Shown in pieces: positions 45,087 through 53,755 of a DNA stretch of 64,000 nucleotides (its first letter is position 1; every line of letters starts with the position of its first letter). The notes below the pieces were generated by a model. That model saw nothing but the letters and a program-made list of their open reading frames with translations. It did no database searches and was not told where the DNA came from. The stretch covers positions 310,001 through 374,000 of the forward strand of contig NZ_JACGLT010000004.1 in assembly GCF_014062315.1 (NCBI RefSeq). The letters run 5' to 3'. Both the position numbers and the translations under genes were made by a program. The DNA is from Gelidibacter maritimus. Lineage in GTDB: Bacteria > Bacteroidota > Bacteroidia > Flavobacteriales > Flavobacteriaceae.

Positions 45087-45611
45087 TTATGAACGTTTAT
45101 AAGAACTGTAAAAGAATATGATCTCGGGATCAGCATTCTTAAGGAATGACCTAATCTGGTTTTCGGAAATAGGAAATTCACATTTTAAATAAATATATTT
45201 CAAATGGCTAAACCCTCTTATGGCAGCCACGTCAAAAGTGTTTCTCAAATCGTTTTCAGAAGTCAAGTTTATGGTGATGAGTTCAATTTTATTATAAAGC
45301 GCGTTTCTTTTTGAAACAAAATTGAACGATTGGGTATCCAGGAATTTTAAGACTACTGGAGCGCCAACGCCTTCAACATTTAAAATTCCATTGTTTTTTA
45401 CAAAAACGGTAGAATTTAAATTGTACAGCAAATCATATGGAAATTCGGAGGTATCATTAGAACTTCTTTTGTGAATGCTAGCACCCTGAGTAACTGTCAG
45501 ATCACGATCAGACAAATTGTGAATGACATTTTCCTGTGAAAAAACAGTACCAGAGAAAAGTCCAATAAGTATTATCATACTTAAAAACTTTGTGTTAAAT
45601 TTGGAGTTCAT
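45087..45611 (-). CDS. Secreted protein of unknown function, first gene of adhesin operon
   Basis: Predicted exported protein of 174 residues with a clear signal peptide (FLSMIILIGLFSGTVFSQ). The mature part has no recognised domain; a KNNGILNVEGVGAPVVLKFLD stretch and a helix/strand alternation near ISENQIRSFLKNADPEIIFF resemble a degenerate leucine-rich-like pattern. No T9SS sorting domain is present. It ends 30 bases before the giant adhesin gene, so it is the first cistron of the four-gene unit. A role as a periplasmic helper for the adhesin is a guess based only on position. Confidence 0.8.
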   Translation of the reverse strand: MNSKFNTKFLSMIILIGLFSGTVFSQENVIHNLSDRDLTVTQGASIHKRSSNDTSEFPYDLLYNLNSTVFVKNNGILNVEGVGAPVVLKFLDTQSFNFVSKRNALYNKIELITINLTSENDLRNTFDVAAIRGFSHLKYIYLKCEFPISENQIRSFLKNADPEIIFFYSSYKRS

Positions 45612-45646
45612 AGTCCTAAATAGTTTAATTTATCTAATTGTTTTAT

Positions 45647-45677
45647 GACCATGGTCGCCTTTTTTACTGGCTGCCAG
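45647..45677. promoter_or_regulatory. Two adjacent GC-rich palindromes before the adhesin operon
   Basis: GACCATGGTC (45647-45656) and CTGGC T GCCAG (45667-45677), 10 bases apart, lie 36 bases upstream of the first operon gene in otherwise AT-rich DNA. They may be operator half-sites or leader hairpins. Confidence 0.4.
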
Positions 45678-45952
45678 GTAATATGTTTTTATTTTAAGCT
45701 ACCCCTTGATATAAATGGATATGCCGAAAATGAATGTGCTTAAATATGTTGAGGGAAGAAGCATTGCATAACAATGCAGGAATGGATTCATTAACATGTC
45801 TGTGATTTGGGGTCATTTACATTAATTATTAGAACAAAGCAACAGATAAGAATTAGTTAAAACAAAAATAAATGTTGAAGAGACGAAAATAATCGATAAC
45901 AAGGACATACGCAACACTTTATCGATAAAAGATGCACTTAATCGAACAAAAT

Positions 45953-46438
45953 ATGAAGACAATTGTACTGATAAGACATGCAAAATCCTCTTGGGACCAC
46001 GATGTCAGTGACTTAAACAGGCCTTTAAGCAAGCGAGGTTTTACTGATGCTAATCTGGTTTCGAAAGCGTTTAAATCTTATGGTTTTAGCCCTGATGCTA
46101 TTTATTCCAGTCCAGCAAATAGAGCCATTACGACCTGTAGTATATTCATGGAAAACTTGAATTTTTCGAAAGATTTGTTAACCATAGACCATAAAATCTA
46201 CGATTTTGGAGGTAATCAGGTTCGACGTTTTTTAAAATCGTTAAACGAAGGTTTGCAGAAAGTCGTGATATTTGGCCATAATCATGCGTTTACCTCGCTG
46301 GTTAATAGTTTTGGCGATTTAGACATTGATAATTTACCAACATCTGGTTTGGTCATGATTGACTTTAACGTGAATCATTGGCAAGATATAGGACAAGGAG
46401 AGACCAAATTGTACTTAAAACCAAAAGATTTTAAATAA
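45953..46438 (+). CDS. sixA: SixA-type phosphohistidine phosphatase
   Basis: Histidine-phosphatase-superfamily protein; 161 residues if started at the ATG at 45953 (MKTIVLIRHAKSSWDHD). An earlier in-frame ATG at 45932 adds seven unlikely residues. The catalytic RHG-type motif is LIRHAKSSW (R8, H9), followed by NRPLSKRG, YSSPANRAITT and the second histidine in VIFGHNHAFT. In E. coli SixA removes phosphate from histidines of phosphotransfer proteins. It lies 150 bases before ppk1 on the same strand, pointing to a phosphate-related group. Function in this phylum is not established. Confidence 0.92.
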   Translation: MKTIVLIRHAKSSWDHDVSDLNRPLSKRGFTDANLVSKAFKSYGFSPDAIYSSPANRAITTCSIFMENLNFSKDLLTIDHKIYDFGGNQVRRFLKSLNEGLQKVVIFGHNHAFTSLVNSFGDLDIDNLPTSGLVMIDFNVNHWQDIGQGETKLYLKPKDFK

Positions 46439-46589
46439 ATGATCTTACTTTTGAGACAAAGTCAGTTCCGTTTCTATAGATTTCGGATCGATTTCTGAAA
46501 AAACTAATCGCTATATCTTATATAGTGACTTTCGTTTTAAGTTTTAAATAGAATATATTTGTGATAGATTAAAACCAGTCCGCACTTTA

Positions 46590-48650
46590 ATGGTAAAAGA
46601 TATAAATTCCAATACATACATCAATAGAGAGTTGAGCTGGTTACAGTTTAACGAACGGGTTCTGCAGGAAGCAGAAGATGAAACTGTTCCGCTTATTGAG
46701 CGTCTTCGGTTTTTGGGCATTTTTTCAAACAATTTAGATGAGTTCTTTAAAGTGAGATATGCCACTGTAAAACGAATCGATGAAGCAGGAAAAACTGGTA
46801 AAAGTGAGCTTGGAGGTATTTCAGCAGGCGAGTTGTTGGAAATTATCACACAAATTGTAATCAAGCAACAAAGTGATAGCCTTGAAATTTTAGCAACCAT
46901 CCACAAACGGTTGGAAGATCAAAACATTCATATTGTCAATGAAACACAAATTGACGATTCTCAGCACCGTTTTATAAAAAAATATTTTCTTCAGCATGTG
47001 AGCCCTGCCTTGGTTATCATCATTTTGAGCGATCTGGTGAAACTGCCCACATTAAAAGACAGTGCAGCGTATCTTGCCGTTAAAATGGTGTTTAGCAACA
47101 AAAAAAAGCAATTTGCTCTTATTGAGATTCCTAAAACATTAGATCGGTTTGTTGTTTTACCAAAAAAGGGACGTGATAATTACATCATTATGATAGATGA
47201 TTTATTACGCTATTGTCTGAATGATATTTTTAATATTTTTAAATATGAATCGGTTTCGGCCCACATGATTAAAATAACTCGCGATGGCGAATTGGATTTT
47301 GAAAGTGACCTGAGTAAGAGTTTTATAGAAAAGATTTCTGATAGTGTCAAGCATCGACAATTAGGAGAGCCGGTTAGATTTGTGTATGATAAAACCATTG
47401 ATGAGGAGACTTTGAAACTGCTTATGAACATAATGGGTATTGACTCTAAAGACAGTATTATTCCTGGTGGGCGTTACCATAATAGGCGTGATTATATGGA
47501 TTTTCCGAGTTTGGGAAGAACCGATTTATTATATGAGAAAATAACCCCATTGCCAATTAAAGGATTGAGTTTAGAGACGAGTATCTTTAATAATATTGCA
47601 AAAAAGGATTATTTGCTGCATACACCGTATCAGACCTTTACTTATGTTGTGAAGTTTTTAAGAGAAGCCGCCTTGGATCCTAAAGTAAAGAACATAAAAA
47701 TTACCATTTATCGTTTGGCGCAAATATCGCATGTGGCAAGTTCGTTGATCAATGCTGCAAAAAACGGTAAAAAAGTTACCGTAGCCATAGAGCTCCAGGC
47801 GCGTTTTGATGAACAGGCCAATATTGATTATGCTGAACAAATGCAGACGGATGGTATCAATCTCCTGTTTGGTGTTAAAGGACTTAAGGTCCATAGTAAA
47901 ATGTGTGTCATTGAGCGAGAAGAAAATAATAAAATCAAACGATACGGGTTTTTAAGTACGGGTAATTTCAATGAATCTACAGCTAAACTTTATACGGATT
48001 ACACTTTATTTACCTCCGACCAACGAATTTTAAAAGACGTGGTCAAAGTTTTTGATTTTTTTGAAATCAATTATAAAATTTTTAGATATAAACATATTAT
48101 CGTATCTCCACATTATACCAAAACAAAATTGTTTAAGCTGATTGATGCTGAAATTGAAAACGTCAAAAACGGCAAACCAGCTTATATGAAATTGAAGCTC
48201 AATAGTCTTTCAAGTTACATGATGGTTGATAAGCTTTACGAAGCCAGTAGAGCGGGAGTAAAAATCCAAATGATTGTAAGGGGCATTTGTTGTTTGGTTC
48301 CTGGCATCAAGGGAATGAGTGAAAATATAGAAGTGATCAGCATCATTGATAAGTTTTTGGAGCATACAAGGTTATTGGTATTTTGTAACAACGATGACCC
48401 CAAGATCTTTATTTCTTCGGCAGATTGGATGTCAAGAAATATTGAAAATAGGGTGGAAGTCACCTGTCCTATTTATGATCAAGACATTAAAAATGAGCTA
48501 TTGGATGTTTTTGAAATTGCCTGGAACGACAATGTTAAGGCGCGCCTATTGTGTGGCACGCATGAAAACAAATATAGACATAACCACTTACCCAAAGTAA
48601 GATCGCAATTTGAGATCTATAACTACTACGTCAATAAACTACAAGATTAA
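46590..48650 (+). CDS. ppk1: Polyphosphate kinase 1
   Basis: Makes inorganic polyphosphate from ATP; 686 residues. The N-terminal domain starts INRELSWLQFNERVLQEA and NNLDEFFKVRYATVKR. The phospholipase-D-like catalytic half contains the autophosphorylated histidine H435 in LKVHSKMCVIER and the second conserved stretch LEHTRLLVFCNNDDPKIFISSADW (shown here by its ends LEHTRLL and SSADW), with the NRVEV end typical of the family. The next gene, ppx, starts 3 bases after its stop, so synthesis and breakdown enzymes are co-expressed. Confidence 0.97.
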   Translation: MVKDINSNTYINRELSWLQFNERVLQEAEDETVPLIERLRFLGIFSNNLDEFFKVRYATVKRIDEAGKTGKSELGGISAGELLEIITQIVIKQQSDSLEILATIHKRLEDQNIHIVNETQIDDSQHRFIKKYFLQHVSPALVIIILSDLVKLPTLKDSAAYLAVKMVFSNKKKQFALIEIPKTLDRFVVLPKKGRDNYIIMIDDLLRYCLNDIFNIFKYESVSAHMIKITRDGELDFESDLSKSFIEKISDSVKHRQLGEPVRFVYDKTIDEETLKLLMNIMGIDSKDSIIPGGRYHNRRDYMDFPSLGRTDLLYEKITPLPIKGLSLETSIFNNIAKKDYLLHTPYQTFTYVVKFLREAALDPKVKNIKITIYRLAQISHVASSLINAAKNGKKVTVAIELQARFDEQANIDYAEQMQTDGINLLFGVKGLKVHSKMCVIEREENNKIKRYGFLSTGNFNESTAKLYTDYTLFTSDQRILKDVVKVFDFFEINYKIFRYKHIIVSPHYTKTKLFKLIDAEIENVKNGKPAYMKLKLNSLSSYMMVDKLYEASRAGVKIQMIVRGICCLVPGIKGMSENIEVISIIDKFLEHTRLLVFCNNDDPKIFISSADWMSRNIENRVEVTCPIYDQDIKNELLDVFEIAWNDNVKARLLCGTHENKYRHNHLPKVRSQFEIYNYYVNKLQD

Positions 48651-48653
48651 ACT

Positions 48654-49562
48654 ATGCTGAACATTAAAAAATATGCGGCTATTGATATTGGTTCCAATGC
48701 GGTACGCTTGCTTATTTCAAACATAATTGAACAAAAAGGTAAACCAACTCTATTTAGAAAGAGCTCCTTGGTACGTGTACCAATACGTTTAGGAGCAGAC
48801 GTTTTTTTAAATCAAAAAATTTCTAAAGAAAATGAATTGCGTATGGTAGATACCATGAACGCTTTTAAATTACTCATGAGATCGCATAGGGTAGTTGCCT
48901 ATAAAGCTTGCGCCACCTCTGCAATGCGTGAAGCTGAAAACGGAAGTGACATTGTGAAATTGATTAAAAAACAAACCAAAATAAAGATTGATGTTATTGA
49001 TGGTGAAGAGGAAGCATCCATTATTGCCGCTACAGATTTAAACCAATTTATAGACCGGACAAAAACTTATCTGTATGTGGATGTCGGTGGTGGTAGCACT
49101 GAGTTTTCTGTGATTCATAAAGGGGAAACAGCAGCTTCAAAATCATTTAAAATTGGAACAGTAAGATTATTGAATGATATCGTTCAAAAAGAGGTCTGGT
49201 TGGAATTGGAGGCGTGGATCAAAGAAAGTACTAAAGATTATGAGAAAATTGAACTGTTGGGTTCCGGTGGAAACATTAATAAAATTTTCAAAATTTCAGG
49301 AAGGGCTGCAGGTAAGCCATTAACTTATTTCTATTTAACCTCTTACTACAACATGCTCCAAACCTATAGTTATGAAGAACGTATTACAGAGTTGGACCTT
49401 AATCAAGATAGAGCCGATGTAATTATTCCTGCTACACGAATTTACCTTTCAGCCATGAAATGGAGTAATGCCAAGTATATTTACGTACCGAAAATTGGGC
49501 TTTCTGACGGGATTGTAAAAAGTGTTTATTTTGGAACGGTCTCAAGTGTAAACTTGGTATAG
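48654..49562 (+). CDS. ppx: Exopolyphosphatase, short Ppx/GppA form
   Basis: ASKHA-fold phosphatase that removes terminal phosphates from polyphosphate (or pppGpp in GppA). The phosphate-binding loops are IDIGSNAVRLLI near the N-terminus and YVDVGGGSTEFSV in the middle, with ATSAMREA and LLGSGGNINKI also typical. At 302 residues it ends after the two ASKHA domains and lacks the C-terminal HD-like domains of E. coli Ppx. Tight coupling to ppk1 supports the polyphosphate role over the guanosine one. Confidence 0.94.
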   Translation: MLNIKKYAAIDIGSNAVRLLISNIIEQKGKPTLFRKSSLVRVPIRLGADVFLNQKISKENELRMVDTMNAFKLLMRSHRVVAYKACATSAMREAENGSDIVKLIKKQTKIKIDVIDGEEEASIIAATDLNQFIDRTKTYLYVDVGGGSTEFSVIHKGETAASKSFKIGTVRLLNDIVQKEVWLELEAWIKESTKDYEKIELLGSGGNINKIFKISGRAAGKPLTYFYLTSYYNMLQTYSYEERITELDLNQDRADVIIPATRIYLSAMKWSNAKYIYVPKIGLSDGIVKSVYFGTVSSVNLV

Positions 49563-49655
49563 ATTAGCCGTTTATCTTCTTTTTATTGTTACATATCTAA
49601 TATTTCATTAGAATAATAATATTCAATATATATTCACAGCCTCAAATCATGAATT

Positions 49656-50183
49656 ATGAAAAAACTATTTACACTATTGCTTATCGCAAGTATGACGACT
49701 TTGTCATTTTCTCAAGACATCAGTTATGGGGTTCACTTTGCCACCAATGTCTCTAATATGGATTATGAAGTGGATGGGATCAGGACCAATCCACATCGAA
49801 ACGGATTTGTTTTTGGTGCCTTTGTTGATTTTGGATTGACCGAAACGCTTGCTGTTATGACTGAGCTACAGTATTCGCCAGAAGGTGCTAATTTACAGCA
49901 TTATAAAACTGATTACCTCAACCTTCCGGTGATATTGAACTACAATATTTTTGGAGGATTCAAGGTTGGTGTTGGCCCTCAAGTGGGGCTTAAAATCCAT
50001 AAGCACCGTGACGGATTTAAGAACCTTGTATTCTCAGGTGTAGGTCTTGCTGAATATATGATTACTGAGGAGTTTGGAATTGATTTCCGTTATTTGTACG
50101 GAATTTCAAACGTGTTTGATGATGAGCTTAACATTAAAGCAACTCAAGGTGTGATGCAGTTTGGCTTCACCTACAGACTTTAA
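49656..50183 (+). CDS. Outer-membrane beta-barrel protein (fifth family member)
   Basis: A 175-residue small porin-like protein with signal peptide MKKLFTLLLIASMTTLSFSQ, then YGVHFATNVSNMDYEVDG, AVMTELQYSPEG, YLNLPVILNYNI, KVGVGPQVGLK and a last strand MQFGFTYRL. It belongs to the same family as the four genes near 4.5-7.6 kb, but it stands alone behind ppx (93 bases) and is clearly older in sequence. Function unknown. Confidence 0.88.
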   Translation: MKKLFTLLLIASMTTLSFSQDISYGVHFATNVSNMDYEVDGIRTNPHRNGFVFGAFVDFGLTETLAVMTELQYSPEGANLQHYKTDYLNLPVILNYNIFGGFKVGVGPQVGLKIHKHRDGFKNLVFSGVGLAEYMITEEFGIDFRYLYGISNVFDDELNIKATQGVMQFGFTYRL

Positions 50184-50455
50184 AATTGCTCAAAACATAA
50201 ATAGCTAAATCACACATGGACTAAAGTGCTATAGGTTTCTAAAACAGATTGAAAGTCTCTTACACCTGCCTGACGCCAATCAGGTTCGTGAAATTTATGC
50301 TAATAAATTAAGCCTCTTTTTTCAGGGAGCTAATGAATCTATGAAAACCTATCGGCCGGCAGGTTCGTGATCCCGATAGTTAGCGGGAGGGGTCAAAATT
50401 TTTAGAAGCTAAAGCGAGACGCACTAAAGTACATAGTTTTAACTTATTCTGAGAC
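50184..50455. repeat. Intergenic region with dispersed-repeat fragments
   Basis: No gene. It holds the pieces CACCTGCCTGACGCCAATCA, GGCCGGCAGGTTCGTGAT, TCCCGATAGTTAGCGGGA and AGAAGCTAAAGCGAGACGC, which are GC-rich against the background and echo the blocks at 16199 and 54357. They look like worn copies of one or more flavobacterial intergenic repeats. Confidence 0.4.
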
Positions 50456-50459
50456 CAAA

Positions 50460-50483
50460 AAAGCTCCATCATTGTGGAGCTTT
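50460..50483 (-). terminator. Terminator of miaE
   Basis: Perfect 9-bp stem AAAGCTCCA / TGGAGCTTT, loop TCATTG; the A-run on the left gives a U-run for the minus-strand transcript. Confidence 0.85.
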
Positions 50484-50529
50484 ATGCATTCTAAGCCTAT
50501 TTAAGACTTAAAATTTGATGTATAAGAGA

Positions 50530-51111
50530 TTACCCGTGAATTGTTTCGCTCTTACTTAAATTTTTCATGATTTCTGCTTCATAATCCAACAGATCATTCC
50601 ATTTTTTATCCACTTCCTTTCGGTCGCCATATTGTCTGGCAAAACCTAAAAACATAGTGTAATGATTGGCCTCGCTAACCATCAATTTTCGGTAGAATTC
50701 TGCCAGCTCCTTATCCTCCAATTCCTCAGAGAGCAATCGGAAGCGTTCACAGCTTCTCGCTTCAATTAGAGCCGCATAGAGTAGCCTATGGACTAATTGC
50801 GTAGTCCTGCTACCACCTTTCGGGAAGAACTTGAGTAATTGCACTACATAATCGTCTTTTCGATCTCTACCCAGGGTCCAACCGTTTTCTAGTATTTTGT
50901 CGTGCACCATTTTAAAATGGCTGATTTCCTCTTTAACCAAAGCTACCATTTCCTGTACTAACTCCGTATATTCAGGGAAACTTACAATGAGTGATATGGC
51001 CGTACTGGTCGCTTTTTGTTCGCAATAGGCATGATCTGTTAAGATGTCTTCTATGTTTTTTTCAACAATATTGACCCAACGTGGATCTGTAGGTAATTTT
51101 AATCCGAGCAT
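50530..51111 (-). CDS. miaE: tRNA-(ms2io6A)-hydroxylase
   Basis: Diiron enzyme that hydroxylates the prenyl group of ms2i6A37 in tRNA; 193 residues. Ferritin-like helices carry the metal ligands: EISHFKMVH, LIEARSCERF and VSEANHYTMF contain the ExxH-type pairs. The N-terminal DHAYCEQKATSTAI is also a family mark. Its mRNA leader contains AAAGGAGG, an ideal Shine-Dalgarno sequence, but about 25 bases too far from the ATG and inside a hairpin (51124-51142), so it probably does not act as one. It is a single-gene unit. Confidence 0.93.
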   Translation of the reverse strand: MLGLKLPTDPRWVNIVEKNIEDILTDHAYCEQKATSTAISLIVSFPEYTELVQEMVALVKEEISHFKMVHDKILENGWTLGRDRKDDYVVQLLKFFPKGGSRTTQLVHRLLYAALIEARSCERFRLLSEELEDKELAEFYRKLMVSEANHYTMFLGFARQYGDRKEVDKKWNDLLDYEAEIMKNLSKSETIHG

Positions 51112-51257
51112 AATTTTTAATTTAAAAGGTTAACCTCCTTTTATTATATATCTAAATAACAATTTGATTTCCTAATTTCTGCCGCTAACATAACGATAAT
51201 TTTCACGACATCCTTTTCTTTCTTCCCTGCTATTTATGTCGAACAGAAAATTTATCT

Positions 51258-51818
51258 CTACCCACGTTCTTCAATCAATTTAAATGACTTTTGACCATAA
51301 CCGTCAATGGAGATTCTATACATTTTAAATGCCATATTTCTTGGGTTGATAAAAGACATTTCCAGTTTGATATCATCAACTGTAGAAAGTTCTTGATTTA
51401 GCCAGACATGTTGCAAGGTGGCATTGTTCCAGAATTGATCAGTTGAATTGCCTTTAAATTGCATTGCAGAAATGTGCGTTCTGAAAATGTCTTTAGATGC
51501 TTTGGAAATAACAACCTCTGATTCAAAAACACGATGATAATTAACTTCCCCTAGGTTGGAGTTCGTAGAACTAAGGATTAAAATTTGATTATCACTTAAA
51601 GAGTAGTTTTTAATGTGGACATTCGTTGTATTTGCAATAAGTGTGTCGGTCACTATTTCCACATGAGCTTCAGGATGATATTTGACCGTTTCTAAAACTC
51701 TATGCTTTTGATTGAATTCTGAAATAGATTGTTCCAATGCTTCTTTTTTGGTTTGTCGTTTATCACAGTTGAAGCATAGGACTGAAATTAGGATTAGTAT
51801 GATAAAGGAATTTTTCAT
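51258..51818 (-). CDS. Lipoprotein of unknown function downstream of dnaX
   Basis: Predicted lipoprotein of 186 residues with lipobox LCFNC (C18). The mature part has no domain I recognise; it appears beta-rich (HVEIVTDTLIANTTNVHIKNY, VESEVVIS-like strands) with a conserved-looking end MAFKMYRISIDGYGQKSF. It starts 21 bases after the dnaX stop on the same strand and so may be read from the dnaX transcript. Cell-envelope location is secure; function is unknown. Confidence 0.78.
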   Translation of the reverse strand: MKNSFIILILISVLCFNCDKRQTKKEALEQSISEFNQKHRVLETVKYHPEAHVEIVTDTLIANTTNVHIKNYSLSDNQILILSSTNSNLGEVNYHRVFESEVVISKASKDIFRTHISAMQFKGNSTDQFWNNATLQHVWLNQELSTVDDIKLEMSFINPRNMAFKMYRISIDGYGQKSFKLIEERG

Positions 51819-51839
51819 ATTAAAAACGTAACTTTGCGC

Positions 51840-53570
51840 CTATACATCAAGTCCAAAGGTTTTTCTCAAAAGTTCAAGATTTGGATTTTTCTCTTTCAGT
51901 TTCTCATACTTCTCAAGTGGAGTAAAGGCATATTTTTTAGCGACTTCCTCATTGACATCAACATATAAGGTGAGATCAAAGTTCCGAACAGCCTTTCTGA
52001 GATGTTCCATCAACGGAAACTGTGCACGCTCCAATTCTATCTTGAGGGATTCATTGGGAAATTCAACATGTATTTTTGTGCCATCTAATCTTGGTTTGCT
52101 CATTTCCAGAATGGACACCATGATTTTTTCTCCTTTCTGATTTAAAGCTGCTATATAATCCGTCCATGCTTCATGGAAAGCTTCAGGGGTAAAATCCTCT
52201 TTTGGTAAATCGTTAGGATCAATGACCACCTCCATTTGTTTGATGAGATGCTCTTTTTTGGCCTTAATACTTTTTAATGAAAGTCCCGAAGTACGTTTTG
52301 GATCAGGTTTCAAATCAATTTTCGGAATCACCTGTTGGGCCGCTGGATTTGATTTCTTCGTAGTGCCTGTTTCCGTATCGGTTGGTGAAGGTTCGGCAGC
52401 CTTGTTTCTGGCTGGAGATTCATGTTTTGGAAGCGTTACAGGAATAGGAGTAATGCCTTTCGATTTGAAATAAGAAGCTGGAATTATGTAGTGACTGCTA
52501 TTTTTTTTTTCTCCATCAAAAGTGATAGAGGCAAGCTGCATTAACGTGAGTTCAACGAGAAGACGCTGATTTTTACTGCTTTTAAATTTGAGATCACAGT
52601 CATTGGCAAGCTCGATACCTTTCATCAAGAATTCATAGGAGGCTTTCCTACATTGTTCCATGTATTTTATCTTAGTGTCTTCGCCAACTTCAAGGAGTTC
52701 TACGGTCTGTTCATTCTTACAGACCATTAAATCCCTAAAATGCGACGCTAAGCCTGCAATATAATGATGTCCGTCAAAACCTTTGGCTAAGGTATCATTA
52801 AATAAAATAAGTAGCTCGGGAATTTTATTTTCTAAAATTAGGTCGGTACTGGTAAAGTAGGTTTCGTAATCAAGAACATTTAAGTTCTCGGTTACGGCCT
52901 GCCTTGTCAGGTTTTTACCAGAAAAACTGACCACCCGATCGAATATTGAAAGCGCATCCCGCATAGCACCATCGGCTTTCTGGGCAATGATGTGGAGTGC
53001 GTCATCTTCAGCATCAATACCTTGTTCCTCGGCAATATATTTCAAATAGTCCTTTGCATCTTTAACCGTGATACGTTTAAAATCGAAGATTTGGCAACGC
53101 GATAAGATCGTTGGGATAATTTTATGCTTTTCAGTCGTCGCCAAAATGAAAACACAGTGTTTTGGCGGCTCTTCCAAGGTTTTTAAAAACGCATTAAAAG
53201 CGGCTTGAGATAACATGTGGACCTCATCAATAATATACACTTTATATTTTCCAACTTGTGGTGGAATTCTAACTTGGTCTGTTAAATTCCTGATATCGTC
53301 CACCGAGTTATTGGAGGCGGCATCAAGCTCAAAAATATTGAAGGCAAAATCTTCGTCTTCTTTCTCAGTGCCATCACTATTGATCATTTTAGCTAATATA
53401 CGTGCGCAGGTTGTTTTACCAACCCCACGTGGTCCTGTAAACAATAACGCTTGTGCTAAATGATGATTCTCAATGGCATTCATCAACGTATTGGTAATAG
53501 CCTGCTGGCCCACAACATCCTTAAAGGTCTGTGGTCTGTACTTACGCGCCGATACTACAAAATGTTCCAT
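51840..53570 (-). CDS. dnaX: DNA polymerase III subunit gamma/tau
   Basis: Clamp-loader ATPase, 576 residues. The start ARKYRPQTFKDVVGQ, Walker A GPRGVGKT (46-53), Walker B YIIDEVHML, sensor 1 LATTEK and the arginine-finger motif LSRCQ are all present; domains II-III run to about residue 355. Then follow a low-complexity P/K/S/T linker (about 370-420) and a tau-specific C-terminal region (about 440-576). Two oddities: the four-cysteine zinc module that normally follows Walker A is absent (MINSDGTEKEDEDFAFNIF stands there instead), and a run of ten A residues encodes E354-N357, where a -1 shift would stop translation at once, giving a gamma-sized product. Confidence 0.96.
   Translation of the reverse strand: MEHFVVSARKYRPQTFKDVVGQQAITNTLMNAIENHHLAQALLFTGPRGVGKTTCARILAKMINSDGTEKEDEDFAFNIFELDAASNNSVDDIRNLTDQVRIPPQVGKYKVYIIDEVHMLSQAAFNAFLKTLEEPPKHCVFILATTEKHKIIPTILSRCQIFDFKRITVKDAKDYLKYIAEEQGIDAEDDALHIIAQKADGAMRDALSIFDRVVSFSGKNLTRQAVTENLNVLDYETYFTSTDLILENKIPELLILFNDTLAKGFDGHHYIAGLASHFRDLMVCKNEQTVELLEVGEDTKIKYMEQCRKASYEFLMKGIELANDCDLKFKSSKNQRLLVELTLMQLASITFDGEKKNSSHYIIPASYFKSKGITPIPVTLPKHESPARNKAAEPSPTDTETGTTKKSNPAAQQVIPKIDLKPDPKRTSGLSLKSIKAKKEHLIKQMEVVIDPNDLPKEDFTPEAFHEAWTDYIAALNQKGEKIMVSILEMSKPRLDGTKIHVEFPNESLKIELERAQFPLMEHLRKAVRNFDLTLYVDVNEEVAKKYAFTPLEKYEKLKEKNPNLELLRKTFGLDV
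52501..52510 (-). other. A10 slippery run in dnaX, predicted gamma-producing shift site
   Basis: On the coding strand the sequence is GGA GAA AAA AAA AAT AGC: ten A residues. Slipping back one base, or transcribing one extra A, gives GGA GAA AAA AAA AAA TAG, a stop right after the run. The truncated protein would have 357 residues and end at the border of clamp-loader domain III, as gamma does in E. coli and Thermus thermophilus. Confidence 0.65.
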
Positions 53571-53621
53571 TGTTTATACTGAATTCAGTTGTGCGTTATC
53601 ATGATGCAAAACTTGAATTAA

Positions 53622-53629
53622 CAAAGTTA
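53622..53629 (-). promoter_or_regulatory. Promoter -7 box (TAACTTTG) of dnaX
   Basis: Exact TAnnTTTG match on the minus strand, about 50 bases before the dnaX ATG. The upstream TTTG element is not evident. Confidence 0.6.
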
Positions 53630-53755
53630 AAAATTCGGTTCTAATAAAGGAATGACATCCTATGATTTTAATATTAGTTATTAACAAAAGCGTTAGGAGT
53701 TGAGATTTATGATGTCTAAAAAAGTACTCTAAGCTGTTAACACCCAAAAATTTTG

